A model generated the notes under the pieces. It was not told the DNA's origin. It saw only the letters and a program-made list of their open reading frames with translations, and made no database searches. Positions 11,083 through 26,600 of a stretch of 64,000 bases of DNA are shown one piece after another. The first letter of the stretch is position 1, and each line of letters starts with the position of its first letter. Source of the DNA: Pelodera strongyloides (taxonomy: Eukaryota > Nematoda > Chromadorea > Rhabditida > Rhabditidae); the NCBI GenBank assembly GCA_036852015.1, contig JAANDG010000079.1, positions 186,001-250,000 of the forward strand. Direction: 5' to 3'. A program made the position numbers and the translations under genes.

Positions 11083-14000
11083 ATGCGCCAAACAGTCAAC
11101 ATTCAAGTTGGACAATGCGGAAATTACGTTGGAACAAAGGTAGTTTAATTTCGTTAATGATTGACTCTGACTATCTCTGAAAATTAACCACAGATTTGTA
11201 TCGGAAAAGAAGTTATCACAGTAAAGTTTTGACAGGTCTGCAGTCTGTATGAAAACTTGCGCGTTTTCTTTGCGACCGCGGAAACCTTTAATGTGCTGCG
11301 GGCGCAAGCAGGAGCATCGACCTCGCCCAGCCTTCATCAGGCTCGTGCCATGTTCTCGAGATATAATTGTACTTTTGCCGTTGAGTATCCTGATATTTGT
11401 TTTCTTTATTAGTTCTGGGAAGTGATCTCGGAAGAACATGGAATCAAATCTGATGGTACGCACGATGAGTCTTCCGCAAAGCAAATCGAAAAAGTTGGAG
11501 CTTATTACAGGCTTACGGAGGGTTGGTCTTGTCCTTTTTTTTGCTGTCCTCACTATTTTTTATACATCACACAAAAAATTGTCATAGTCTTAGTGCTTAT
11601 CATGGTATTAGAGTTTCTTGAATACGCTCACGTAACTAGAGCCATACTTAAACTTATTGAGCCCCATTTTCAGATGGAAAGTACGTACCGAGTGCCGTTA
11701 TGGTCGATTCCGATCCACAACTGCTTGATAAAATCCGTGCTGGCACAATGGGCAACCTGTTCGACCCGGAAAATTATATAGCCGGAAAGTTCGGTGCTGG
11801 CAATAACTGGGCCAAGGGCCACTATACAGAGGGAGCAGAGATGGTGGACAGGGTCCTTACCGTAGTACGGAAAGAAGTCGAAGCATGTGATTCAATTGAT
11901 GGATTCCAGATGACACACTCGCTGGGAGGAGGTGGGATATTATTAGTGTACGGTACTTTGTTAGCACCGGGTAATGTAGCATATACTGTAGAAAGTACAC
12001 TGACTAATTATTATTGTCACTTGTCACTCTAAAAGTACCACAGTACTAATGTGACTGTTGGGTTGCACACTGACATGTAGTGATTTCGAATGCTCAAGTA
12101 TAACAACTAAAATAAAATATCTATGCTAGAAAGTACCCATTTCCCATCCCCATGTTTACTATTATCATACAGATTGCATGCGATTCTGACATAGATCCAG
12201 GGAGGGGGTAACTTCGTAGTTTCATCTTTTAACCCTACTCTACAACCAGGGAGGGGTTAACTTCGTAGTTTCAACTTTTAGTCCTAATATACTGATGTCA
12301 TGTATAGTATTCGTCTGCATTATGTCTATAAAATCTGTGACAATTCAGGTACCGGTTCTGGACTGGGAACCCTACTCTTCTCCAAGCTTCAGGAGGAATT
12401 TCCTGGAAAAGTCTTGTCATCATTAGCTGTCTTCCCATCTGCAAAGGTAACGATTACAGTTCCATGAATTCACAGAATATTGGCCTGAGCCTTCTCCTCG
12501 TCAAGAAACAAACAGCCGTTTTTTTCATGACGAACTCTTCAGCTAACTCCATGCGCTCAGAAAAACACTGATATGCATGTTGTTTGGTGCATGTATTTTG
12601 CCCATAAACTTCAACGCTTGTAAATTATAATAATGAAGTTCGTTGGAAATAAATCATAGACTTTTCTGACATTCTTCTAGGTCTCTGATACTGTTGTTGA
12701 ACCGTACAACGCTATTCTATCTCTAAACCAAATGATTGGAAACATTGACGAGACAGTGTGCATCGACAACGAAGCACTGATGAATATTTGCCAGAAAACG
12801 CTGAATCTTAAAAATCCCACCTATGGAGATTTTAATCATCTTGGTAAGTCCATAGTTAGCTGATTAGTTTGTATAATAGTTTGGGTGTAATCTCTGCTAT
12901 TGTGTTAGTGTCGATCAACTATATAAGCGTTTTACGATGTACAAAAATGGGGCTATAGGATAAGCATCATATTTTCCTTCTGTGTTTAGAACAGTCACTT
13001 GCGTTCTAAAGATCTGGGCTCGATTCCACCTAAGTCCCTCAATGCTTACTTATTAACTGGAATTAACAACCCATTAAATTTTACAGTTTCATCGGTGTTA
13101 TCTGGCGTGACGGCATGCCAACGCTTCGGTGGCACAGGTAATATCGACGTTCGTGAATTGGCTAGAAACGACGATTCCGTACCAAAGCGACAACGCTTCT
13201 TCATACCAGGAATAGCCCCGGTAACAGCTAAGGGAACTACCATAACCAACGAACTAACCGTCGCCGAACTTACGCAACAGGTAAGATTTTATTACCTCAT
13301 TTATATTTTTAAGTTATGCTTTAGAATTCAAGCTAGCAATACGTGTTTGTGCTACGGCGCTGGTTCGATCATACATAAAGTCTGATCAAAAAGTAACGTA
13401 ATGTGAAATGTTTCCATGAAAGAACAAAGAGTAAGTGAATACAGTTTCGATACTGTTGTATCTACATACTTGCCTAGCTGCTCTATTTCCAATGAATTAT
13501 CCTAGATGTTCGATGCAAAGAATCTGCTGGCTGCTTGTGATCCCCGTAACGGTCGGTATCTTACCGCCGGTGCCATTTTCCGTGGTTCTATGTCCGAGGG
13601 CGAAGTAAACGACAGTATGTCAGCCTTGAGAAAGGAAAGCACGGAGCATTCTCTGGCACTCCCAAGCAACGCGAAAACGTCTCTTTGTGAAACTGGCCCT
13701 CCCGGAATGAAATCATCTGCCATATCTGTTGTAAACTCCACCTCTATCAATGAAGTCTTCAAACGCCTTTCGCTCAGTTTTGGCGGTAAGTTACATAACG
13801 GAGTGTAAGTTGTACAAGGAGCGTGGATTGTCCAGAAACTCCCGGACTTTTAGTGAAGACCTGTTCGTGAGCATGAGAAAACTTTGTTTCTGTAAGGAAC
13901 TGTTGTTTTTCATTCACCCTAAGAAAGTTAAAACTGGAAGTATATATACTAGATTCTGTAAATACTTTCGTAGATACTCGTGCATACGATTATGTCACGT

Positions 14001-14209
14001 CTGCCAACCAAGGCTAAGGTATCTTACCAGCTTACGGTAGACTCAAGAAGCTGACTCGCTACTGATAAATCGATCTCAAAAAAATGATATGTTCAGCTCT
14101 CTACCGCCGTAAGGCCTTCCTCCACTGGTACACAGCCGAAGGTATGGACGAGGCCGAATTCACCAACGCACACTTCAATGTCGAAAATCTCATTGCAGAA
14201 TATCAATAA
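11083..14209 (+). CDS. tubulin A: divergent beta-tubulin without acidic C-terminal tail
   Basis: Eight exons: 11083-11139, 11413-11521, 11674-11931, 12349-12446, 12681-12843, 13087-13280, 13506-13785, 14097-14209 (423 aa). It begins [19 protein letters not shown] where typical beta-tubulins read [17 protein letters not shown]. The GTP-binding loop [10 protein letters not shown] and [13 protein letters not shown] are kept. The EPGTMDSVR segment has become DPQLLDKIR. It has L167, E198 and V200. The last exon reads [20 protein letters not shown] and stops at LIAEYQ, so the usual acidic tail of about 20 residues is missing. Intron positions match tubulins B and C. The stop overlaps an AATAAA, with another at 14242-14247. 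It is probably expressed, since the frame and splice sites are intact. It may be a specialised or fast-evolving isotype. Confidence 0.93.
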
Positions 14210-15108
14210 AATGGCGGTAAGGGGATCACCACAACTGATGTAATAAAACTTTTTAAACACCAAACTTCTGTCCTTTTTTCGTAGCCCATTCTCATTCTCT
14301 CCAAACAAACACACGCAAACACGATACCGTTTACACATCCTCCCACAGTAGAACAACGCCACGATTTTGAATGTTGAAACGCCTAACGATACCCTATGCC
14401 GCGAAAACACTCGGGGCGCGGTTTTCAGGGCAAATTGTTTCACGGCGTTTTCAATGTAAAAGCGTGGCGCGCCGTTACCCCCGCACCTCTTATTCTTACA
14501 CGCGAAATTCTCAAAATCAATTCTCTGGAATCATTCCTATGCTAGCAACAAATCTAGAACAACCACCACCATTTCTCTTTTTGCCTCGTTTCGCTTTGTG
14601 CAAAAACATAAAAACTCTAATGTGTTAGCATTTATTATGAAATCGTGAGAATGTTAAACAATTTCACATGATGATGAGAATTGAGATCAAGGCAACTGTA
14701 TGTACATGTCTACATCAAATCACACGCTAGAAAGAAAAACAAGATGATGCACTGGAGTTCAAAATATACATGAATTTGTACAGAATTTGTGAGCCTAAGC
14801 CTAAGCAAATACGTTAAACAACCTGCATATTAATTATTTCAGCAATCGAAGGCTTAAAATATGCATAATATTTAGACAAGACAAGTAAACATGGGCACAA
14901 AGCCGAAAACAAAAATGTTAGCAGTGTAGTATTGTACGTGGTTTATAAAACAAACGCATACTGACAATCCACGCCATGTATTATATATGATCAATCAGTT
15001 CAGTTCAGACTCAGACGATCACACACACTTTGCATACAAGACATGGAGATTCAGTTGCCCAACACACGATTCACAAAACACGTACTACACCGCTTTAATT
15101 ACAAAATA
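14210..15108. other. intergenic stretch between convergent tubulins A and B
   Basis: It contains the 3' ends of both genes, a two-unit telomere-like GCCTAA repeat at 14792-14803 and a probable MITE at 14926-15097. No other gene is seen. Confidence 0.6.
14926..15097. mobile_element. probable family 1 MITE abutting tubulin B stop codon
   Basis: The left side reads GCAGTGTAGTATTGTACGTG. The right side, CACGTACTACACCGCTTTAA, is an inverse with a terminal TTAA. It ends about 12 bp from the tubulin B stop codon, so it would form most of that gene's 3' UTR. Confidence 0.5.
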
Positions 15109-18100
15109 TTACTCTTTATAGTTGTCATATCCATCTTCCAGTCCCCCCTCGTCCTCAGCAGTTGCCTCTTGATACTGTTGATATTCAGCCACCAAATCGT
15201 TCATGTTAGATTCAGCCTCTGTGAATTCCATCTCGTCCATACCCTCGCCAGTGTACCAGTGGAGGAAAGCCTTACGACGGAACATGACTGCAAACAAAAT
15301 CCATTCAATTGATTCAATGAATCAGAATATGGCTTGTCAACGGTCTCATTATAGTCTTCATGTAATAACCGTTCCTGTGAAAAAATAGGGTTACTCTTTG
15401 CACCTCTCACATCACGCTACAAGCTACTCTTAAGTACTGTAAATTCGAAACATAAATACAGTATCTTCAAATTTCTCTTATTCTTATTTTCTTATTATAA
15501 TCAGTGGTTAACGTTAAACAACGACTTAGAGACGTTATGAGCGTCACGTGTCACGTCAAAATCTTACAACTCACAGCCTACAAACTACAAACTACAACCA
15601 GTAATAAAAGTAAAAAAAGGAACACAAAGCCCAAAACTAACCAGTAAACTGCTCGGAAATCCTCTTGAACACTTCCTGGATGGCCGTAGAGTTGCCAATA
15701 AATGTAGCCGACATTTTCAAACCACGGGGAGGAATGTCACAGACTGCTGTCTTCACATTATTGGGGATCCAATCGACAAAATGATTCGAATTCTTATTCT
15801 GCACAGTCCACATATGGTCTTCCACATCGCGCATTGACAAGTGTCCGCGGAAAATGGCCCCGACTGTCAGATAACGACCGTGCCGCGGGTCACACGCAAC
15901 CATCATGTTCTTCGCCTCGAACATCTGAAACATTTTTTTATAGAGTCAAAGTATCTTAATAATAAACTCAAATAAACAAACATACAATAAACAGGGACGA
16001 GGGACGATAACCCGGTGCATAACTCCCGTACGTGAATGGACTAAATGGGGAAAGTACGCCCGCAACTTTAATTCACTCACATACAAAATACAAATCTCCA
16101 GTTCCCAGATATGTTTGGTGCGCCGGTCGATGCGCGATTTACCTACCAAACTATCTCGAAAGTCGGAAGGTACACAGCAAAGCCCAGAGGTCATATTCAC
16201 CACTCAATTCCCCTTGGGGAATTCCCGGTCTTTTTCTCTGCGTGTCTCACATTAGAGCACCATTCTCTGTCCCCTCCCCAGGGAACACTTCCCCGAGAGA
16301 ATCGGAGTGGTGAATATGGCCTCAGAACAACCACAACTACTACAACCATAGAAACTGTGAATACATGAATAAAGCAAGGGCCTACCGCCTGCCCCGCTCA
16401 CAGACTCACAGAAGTGGTAAAAATCCAAAGAAAAAGACCGCACCTGGTTGGTAAGTTCCCCAACAGTGTTAGCATTAAACGCGGCGGCTCCCTTGGCACC
16501 GAGTGGGGCGAATCCAGGCATAAAGAAGTGCAATCGTGGGAATGGGACCATGTTGACGGCCAGCTTCCGCAGATCCGCATTCAGTTGACCGGGGAAGCGG
16601 AAACACGTCGTCACTCCCGACATTGTCATTGAGACTACAAACAAAAAATAATCGAATAACACACTAATAACAATAAGAGACCGATGACAAATCGGATGAG
16701 TGAGACATTGACATACTAAGTTACTAAGTGTACAAAGGCTAAACCTTGCTGGTTTGCGTATGTATGATTATTATATGAAATCATCAACAAAACAAACTAT
16801 GTTATTCACTATTCTCATTCTTGGAAACATACGTCTCTTTCCTTCAATTTCGCCAAAAAAGTATAAGTAAGGTTCACGAACCCAAACATACAACAAACGG
16901 ATGCACCGAGTAGTGATGTAAACAGAAACATACCCAAGTGGTTGAGATCTCCGTATGTGGGGCTGGGCAGCTTGAGGGTTTTGAAGCAAATATCATATAG
17001 AGCTTCGTTGTCAATGCAGAATGTCTCATCCGTGTTCTCTACCAATTGATGCACGGAGAGAGTGGCATTGTACGGCTCGACAACACAATCCGATACCTTG
17101 AAATAGTACAACTTACAACTCAAAGAAATACCGCGACACGCGATGAGGATGAGCGCTAAACCTTCGTTTTCTAGTTCTGAATACATGCTCCAAAAATATT
17201 AAATATATACAACATTCGGTTTTCGAACCCGATGTTGGACATGACAAATATTTCCAATTCCCATGCAGTGTATACAAATAACTGCGCGAATTTTATCCTA
17301 ACTATTGCATTTGCATTCAACGAATGGAAAGCAATGGTTCATGAAACGTTCAAAAACCGGTCGTTATATCACTTTAAAGAAAATAATGAGACGTTGGTCA
17401 TGAAGTCAACCCGGTGCCAGAATTCGGGACAGAAATATAAAAAAATACCTTTGGAGAGGGTACAACTGAGAACGAACACATCATCCTGTCAGGGTATTCC
17501 TCGCGAATTTTTGAGATGAGAAGAGTTCCCATGCCGGAGCCAGTTCCTGGAAGACTGAGATTATTTCATCAATACGAGAAATGTGTTAATATAGAAGCTT
17601 TAAAATATATACAAATACAAGCTCAAGCTGTTCAGGAATGGCGACCATTCGGGTTTCTGTGTTTCAATGATGACGAAGTTGGAAGTTATGTTTTCCTTCG
17701 GGTTGAAAATAGCGGAAGTTATGTTTTCCTTCGCGGTGAAAATCAAAATTATCTACTAAGCGATAGCACATAGTACCCATCACCTCACCCTACTAGGAAC
17801 ACTATATGTACTTACACAATTCAAGAATTGTAGCGCATGCTACGCAGCTCTCAATAAAAAGCATCGGCCGGATTTCCCGTCGTCCGACGCAAATTACAAA
17901 ACCTTTCTCAGACTCTGAACACAGCGTTCGTCGATCTTTCCACTCTCCACCTCACCTACAAAAGGGTTACTCAACGGATCCTTCTCATCTGTGCAAAATG
18001 CACCGGAGATGATCGATCCGTCATTTTACGCATAGATTTATGCCCAGACTCCTGGCCACCTCCGGAACTGTGACAACATCTCCGGAGACCATTTTAAATT

Positions 18101-19023
18101 TATAATTTGTGATACATAATATTACGGTCACTAAGCTAAACACTTCTATTTGTGAATGGGATGATGGGATATGGGATCCTCAAATAATCGTTGGAACGTA
18201 AAGTGTGGTATGACCTACGACCAAAGCAAATTGACGCTGAGGTAGCGAAACAGAAGTCCTTAAAAACAAGAAAACATACCTCCACCGAGGGAGTGCGTCA
18301 GCTGGAATCCTTGAAGGCAGTCACAGCCTTCGGCTTCTTTTCGGACGACGTCAATCACGTTGTCGACTAGCTCAGCTCCTTCGGTGTAGTGCCCTTTGGC
18401 CCAGTTGTTTCCGGCTCCGGACTGACCAAATACAAAACTATCGGGACGGAACAAGGCACCGTAGGCACCGCTTCTTACAGAGTCCATAGTACCGGGCTCT
18501 AAGTCGACGAGAACAGCTCTTGGCACATATCGTCCGCCTGAAAAAGTACTGAATTCGGAATCTTGAGAATGCAACTCGTGTCTATCAGTCGCACATGGCA
18601 CTTACGCCCAAATAGAGCAATCTTACAAAAATATGTGTATTTTAGTATACACCCATTTCATGACTTTATTTTTCCAGTAACTTTCAACAACTAATAAACC
18701 CTATTTTAAATAAATTACGGTCCTTACCATTTGCTTCGTTGTAGTATACGCTTATCCGCTCAAGTTGGAGATCTGAATCGCCTTTATAAGAACCGTCAGG
18801 TTGAATGCCATGTTCATCAGAAACCACTTCCCAGAACTAAAAGGAAACTAATTAGTAATATAGGATAGGCTACATCAGTGTCACTGTGTCACAACACATT
18901 TATACAAGAAAAGAGAACGTGACAGAACATCAGACAAAACATGCAGACAGAGATATGATCACCCACCTTGGTTCCAATCTGATTTCCACATTGGCCAGCT
19001 TGAATATGAACAATCTCCCGCAT
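15109..19023 (-). CDS. tubulin B: conventional beta-tubulin
   Basis: Eight exons: 19023-18967, 18836-18728, 18537-18280, 17546-17449, 17096-16934, 16634-16444, 15924-15642, 15287-15109 (445 aa). It begins [19 protein letters not shown]. It has [23 protein letters not shown] and [20 protein letters not shown]. The acidic tail is [16 protein letters not shown]167, E198 and F200 are the residues of benzimidazole-sensitive nematode beta-tubulins. The exon starting at 17096 uses an unusual acceptor (TTTCAAG). Introns hold a MITE at 16185-16326 and another at 17200-17384. It diverges from tubulin C across a 1.36-kb region. Beta-tubulin pairs with alpha-tubulin to build microtubules. Confidence 0.96.
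16185..16326. mobile_element. inverted-repeat MITE with ATATTCACC ends (tubulin B intron)
   Basis: The left end CAGAGGTCATATTCACCACT is the inverse of the right end AGTGGTGAATATGGCCTCAG. The interior matches, in opposite orientation, the copy in the THOC6-like gene at 58405-58545 (both have CTCTGCGTGTCTCA on one strand or the other). Confidence 0.75.
17200..17384. mobile_element. family 1 TTAA MITE (tubulin B intron)
   Basis: The right end reads TTCAAAAACCGGTCGTTATA then TCACTTTAA. The left end has CATTCGGTTTTCGAACCCGA, a diverged inverse, followed by GTTGGACATG, which is shared with other copies. Confidence 0.6.
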
Positions 19024-19120
19024 TTCTGTAACTAACAAGATTACGAAAACAAGGCTCTCTTTAAAAAAAAAAACCGGAATATGCAAAAAAAAACACGGCA
19101 AACTTCGGTAGTCATATTTA

Positions 19121-19265
19121 GCCCGTATTCTCGGGTCGACGGAAACGTTGCGTTTGGGAAATCCTTCGTATGCAAATTTCTCGACTATCTAGACTAGCTG
19201 GAGGAAAAATTTCCATACGAATGAGCTCCCAAACGGAACATTCTCGTCGACCCGAGAATACGGGC
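19121..19265. repeat. imperfect hairpin element
   Basis: GCCCGTATTCTCGGGTCGAC at 19121-19140 is the exact inverse of 19246-19265. The pairing continues imperfectly inward (GCGTTTGGGA with TCCCAAACGG). It has the size and shape of a MITE, but no second copy was found in the window. Confidence 0.7.
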
Positions 19266-20069
19266 TATTGAACCAGTTTCACCTCCGAGTGGCAAATAAA
19301 AGGAAAGGCTCGATATCAGCTAGTGGGGACATTTCGAATTGAAAGAGCGTCATAAGGCGGGCGATCAATGACATTTTTGTACAAAATATCAAAACAGGCT
19401 GACGGAGATGAGTGCTCCGCGTTGCGTAGTGGTTTCGCAATCCAGCACAATAACATTCCCTCCCTATCTTTCTCCTCTTCACTCTCTACTATACAATGCA
19501 TTGATACGATTTGAGACCTTTTTTCTATGAATGAGCAAATTGTGAGTATGTGCAAAAAAAAAGAGAAAAAAACTAGCGTTTTAATTAGTACGATGCTAAT
19601 TCGATGTAGTATCAAGTTTGCCGCGAATTTGCAACGCGCGTTCTACCAGATAGTGGTCCACGCGTGACTAACTTGCGTGGTTTGTATTATTTCGTAGCTT
19701 ACAGAGTCGTAAAGACCGCGACGCGATACGCACGCGGGATTATGCGTTCGATTATGGGCGGAGTCTCTCCGCTAGGGACCAATAACCAATGAGGTAGGCG
19801 GGACTAAATAGCGTAGAGCCAATCAGCGATCGGAATTCCATGTGTAAGCGCGAAAATTCAAAAAAATGGTGGGATTTTTGCGCGACTGCAATTTTCCATT
19901 TTCTTGTTGACTCACCGTTGTTTCGAGTGAATAACACCCTATTCTATCAATAGTTTCAGTTCACAAGTCTTCCAAGATCAGCTAATTGAGGGTTCACATG
20001 TGTCCGTCCAGTTACTAGGTCTTAATCTTCGGTTCTTGTTGCTCTAATTTGCTCGTTTTCGGTTGTTTA

Positions 20070-20341
20070 GGGCGCGTTCGGGATTGATTTTCCGAAAGGA
20101 AACTCGGCCAAATCCTCGTTCGGGATGGACATTTTGGAAACGTTCTAATGCTTGGAGAAAACAAAACATACAGTATGAATTAGCATGGAAAATTTGAAAA
20201 ATATGCGCGGGAAACGTTTTTCGCAAGCTAATTCATACTGTATTTTTAGTTTTCTTCAAGCATTGGAACGTTTCCAAAAAGTCCATCCCGAACGAGGATT
20301 TGGGCGAGTTTCCTTTCGGAAAATAAATCCCGAACGCGCCC
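20070..20341. mobile_element. Tourist-like MITE next to tubulin C start
   Basis: Ends GGGCGCGTTCGGGATTGAT and its inverse, with TTA duplicated at 20067-20069 and 20342-20344. Long inverse arms. A close copy lies at 57335-57594 and a relative at 53074-53313. The 3-bp TTA duplication and GGGCGCGTTCGG ends are those expected of PIF/Harbinger non-autonomous elements. Confidence 0.85.
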
Positions 20342-20384
20342 TTATGGTTTCCGTCACTTTATTACCGTTAAACTCCAGGTCAGA

Positions 20385-23562
<3,178 letters not shown>

Positions 23563-23695
23563 AATCTGTAACATTTCTACGGACCGGTGTGCGATGATGC
23601 TTATTGAAACTTGTTTATAAATTATTCGCTTTTCGTTTTGTTTTATATAAATATTTATTTCCCAAAATTGCTTGTTTGCGCTTGCTGGTGCACGT

Positions 23696-26600
23696 TTACA
23701 CCGGTGGGTTTAGGAACAGCCTGGATCCCTTTGCTTCTGAAGGTATCCCTCCGTCCATGTAATCTATCGTTTCGTCGTCCAAGTCTGGTTCGAAAGCAAT
23801 TTTGATCAGAGGGTGGCTCTGGCTCGGCCTGTGTTCCATCTGAATTTGAACATTTTATGCGGTTACACGCTTGAATATGGGCGAAATTGGGTTGTGTTTC
23901 CTTGTTCTGATAACGTACGACCTGATGCACTAACCTTTCCCATCATTCCAAATCTTGCCAATGCGTGTAGTTGTGTCATTCCAACACTGATTCCTTTGTT
24001 TACGTTGAGGGATTGGGCAATCTGTAATTGGTTTTTGTTATCGGCGGGTATTAAAGTTAGTCCATCTTGTCTGCCAATGGTACGCTACTTCGCACCCACT
24101 GTTCCATATGAAACACTTGGGAGTTCTGCAGGAAGAAAATAGTTCCAGAAGAGATAAACCTTGTTTTGCAAACGTATTTGATGTTCTTACCTGGAACATC
24201 TTGCCAGCCAGTTCTCTTGCTCTACCCATGTTTCTTCCCACATAGTGAATGTGATTAATGATTTCCGCAGCTGCGAAATCAATGGTTATGGTGACGAGAA
24301 TCACGCCGAAGATGTTGAAGACCACAAGGTAGACAATGTTGACCTGGGGCTGAATGGAGATGGCTTCAATTATCAGTCTTGCAATTAGTTGCTCAGAGTT
24401 GAACGTAGTTAATTAGCTTCTACGTTTTCAAGAGTAAGTAATAGCTGCGCCAATCCAGCACAGCCTGATTTTATGTTGCTTGCGCATGTGCGCTAGTACC
24501 CGAAATATTGTTGCGCCTGTACAATTCACTGGCGAAACTTGGTTGGTGTGCGGCGAAAGGTAGGCGCGATGACTGTAGGAAAATGCGAAAATTGATCCAG
24601 AAGCAGACAAAAGCGTACGTGGCGACTTTGCCAAGTTTTCGCGACAAGATGCTCAGCGCAGGCGAATCTGACGAAGACTAGCGAATTGCGCGGCGAGATG
24701 CAGGCGCGCCTGTTTTTTTTTGTTGCCGCGCACCATCAGGGTTTCGTTTTGTTAGCTTGAAGAATGATAGTGCGCGGAGACACGGGCAAAAATATTAAAC
24801 CTACGCCTAAGCCTAAGCCCATGAAACCAGACATACTTCTTCCAATAACTTACCGTGAGATCTCCGAATCCGATGGTGAATATCGAAGTGAGTGAGAAGT
24901 AGATTGCATCAAGGAATTGCATATCAGCCAGGAGATGGAAAAGCAGCCCGCCGACCACTGGGTAGAGGGTGAGCATAGAGAGGAAGAGCACCGTCGGGAT
25001 CGTCAGACTCTACAAGAGGAGTGAGGCTCTTGGAGACAGTATTCAGCACCGTATTTAGCATTTTAGCACCGATAAACCTAAGCCTAAGCCTTGTTCGTTC
25101 TCTTCTGGTTCTCAGTTTCTCTAATCGTCGGCCTGTATCACTGCTGAAGAGCGAATCCCAGGGTACTGTACATATATACATTTATAAAGGGTTGGCACCA
25201 ATATTGAGCTAATATGCTAATTAGCCTAGACCGCACCTCATCAAACCATCGGGTAACGAATTGTGAGATAAACTTTCCCGCGTCGGCCATAGTGACGAGT
25301 GCCAGTGGAATGCCGACCATTCCATATAGAACAACCAGACAACGGCCCGCCGTGGATGCGGGTGTTATGTAGCCGTAGCCTAGAGTAGAAGTAAATTATA
25401 GCCACGAATGTTTAAATGTTTATAGCCTTAGATACGCATTGCCGCGACAATGACGAAACATCGCGCGGTGCGCTAAAGGTGTGCAATTCCAGTTCGCGAC
25501 GCTGTCGTCCTTTTCGGATGGGGCCACGGAGGTGCCACAAGTGGCCGAACTGGAAATGTACCCCGTCACTCATCCCACTGGCGAAACTCTGGCGAAGTCT
25601 GGGCGAGCTGTAGGCTTTTTTTTTCGCCGCGCACCATCAGGATTTCGCATTGCTCTCGCATCCGCACTGGTTATTTTTGTGCGCGGCGATTGGGCGGGCC
25701 TTTGAGTTGGAGAGACGGTGAAATGAACAAAGTACATGGTTACTAATAACTGAATAGCCATTATGGGTTGAAGACAAGCTGGGCCTAAGCCTAAGCCTAA
25801 GCCTAAGCCTAAGCCTAAGCCTAAGCCTAACCATAAGCCTAAGCCTAAGCATCTCACCGACGGGTATCACAGTGGTGCTGGTAAACAGAAGAGAGCTGGG
25901 AAAAGTCCACAAGTCCTCCACCTCTGTCTCATTGCCCATCAGCGATTCGTATGCATGCGCTGATATGGGATCTGTAAGGGAACTTGACCTAAATCCCATA
26001 AGTCGTCGGTATGGTACATGGTTTAGAAGTTTTTATTTCAAGCTGCTAATTCTGTGAAGTTTTCCCGTTTATACAGTACCAGACGACTATCGCCGCCTGA
26101 GGCGGCTTTCAAAGTATAAAAGGCAGGAACAGTGAGCACACTGAGTGAAACGTTTGCAACGTATCTTGAGAAATAATGAAATAAGGTTCGATTTCGCTTG
26201 CTCAACGCTGGGCTCCGATTCTCCTTTTATAGCCTCTTAGATATTCTAATTTTCGTTTCGTGCATACAAACAAAAGACCAAGTAAACTCTTCTCCTTTAT
26301 ATAATAAGATATAATAAGATATTGTTTCCCCACCTTCGAACATCTCCATCATATTCTTCGTGTAATCGTCCATGAGAATGTCGAAATTGTCGGGATTTTC
26401 AGTGATATTTGTGAGGAAATCCTAAATGTTTCACAGATTCTTTATATTCATGTGACCGTGTGCCCGACCACTAATGTCGTTACGATTAGTTCATCCGCAT
26501 CTAAAAACGAAAATTGTCGGAGTGTAGTGTTGTACTAGCCTAATCATAAGCATAAGGCTACGACGAAGTGCCTTATGACCGAAAGAACCATTTGAGGACG

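Larger units (their letters stand above)
19024..20384. promoter_or_regulatory. divergent promoter region of tubulins B and C, carrying two inverted-repeat elements
   Basis: A 1.36-kb gap between two divergent start codons. It holds the hairpin element at 19121-19265 and the Tourist-like MITE at 20070-20341, which ends 43 bp before the tubulin C ATG. Promoter motifs cannot be assigned with confidence. Confidence 0.5.
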
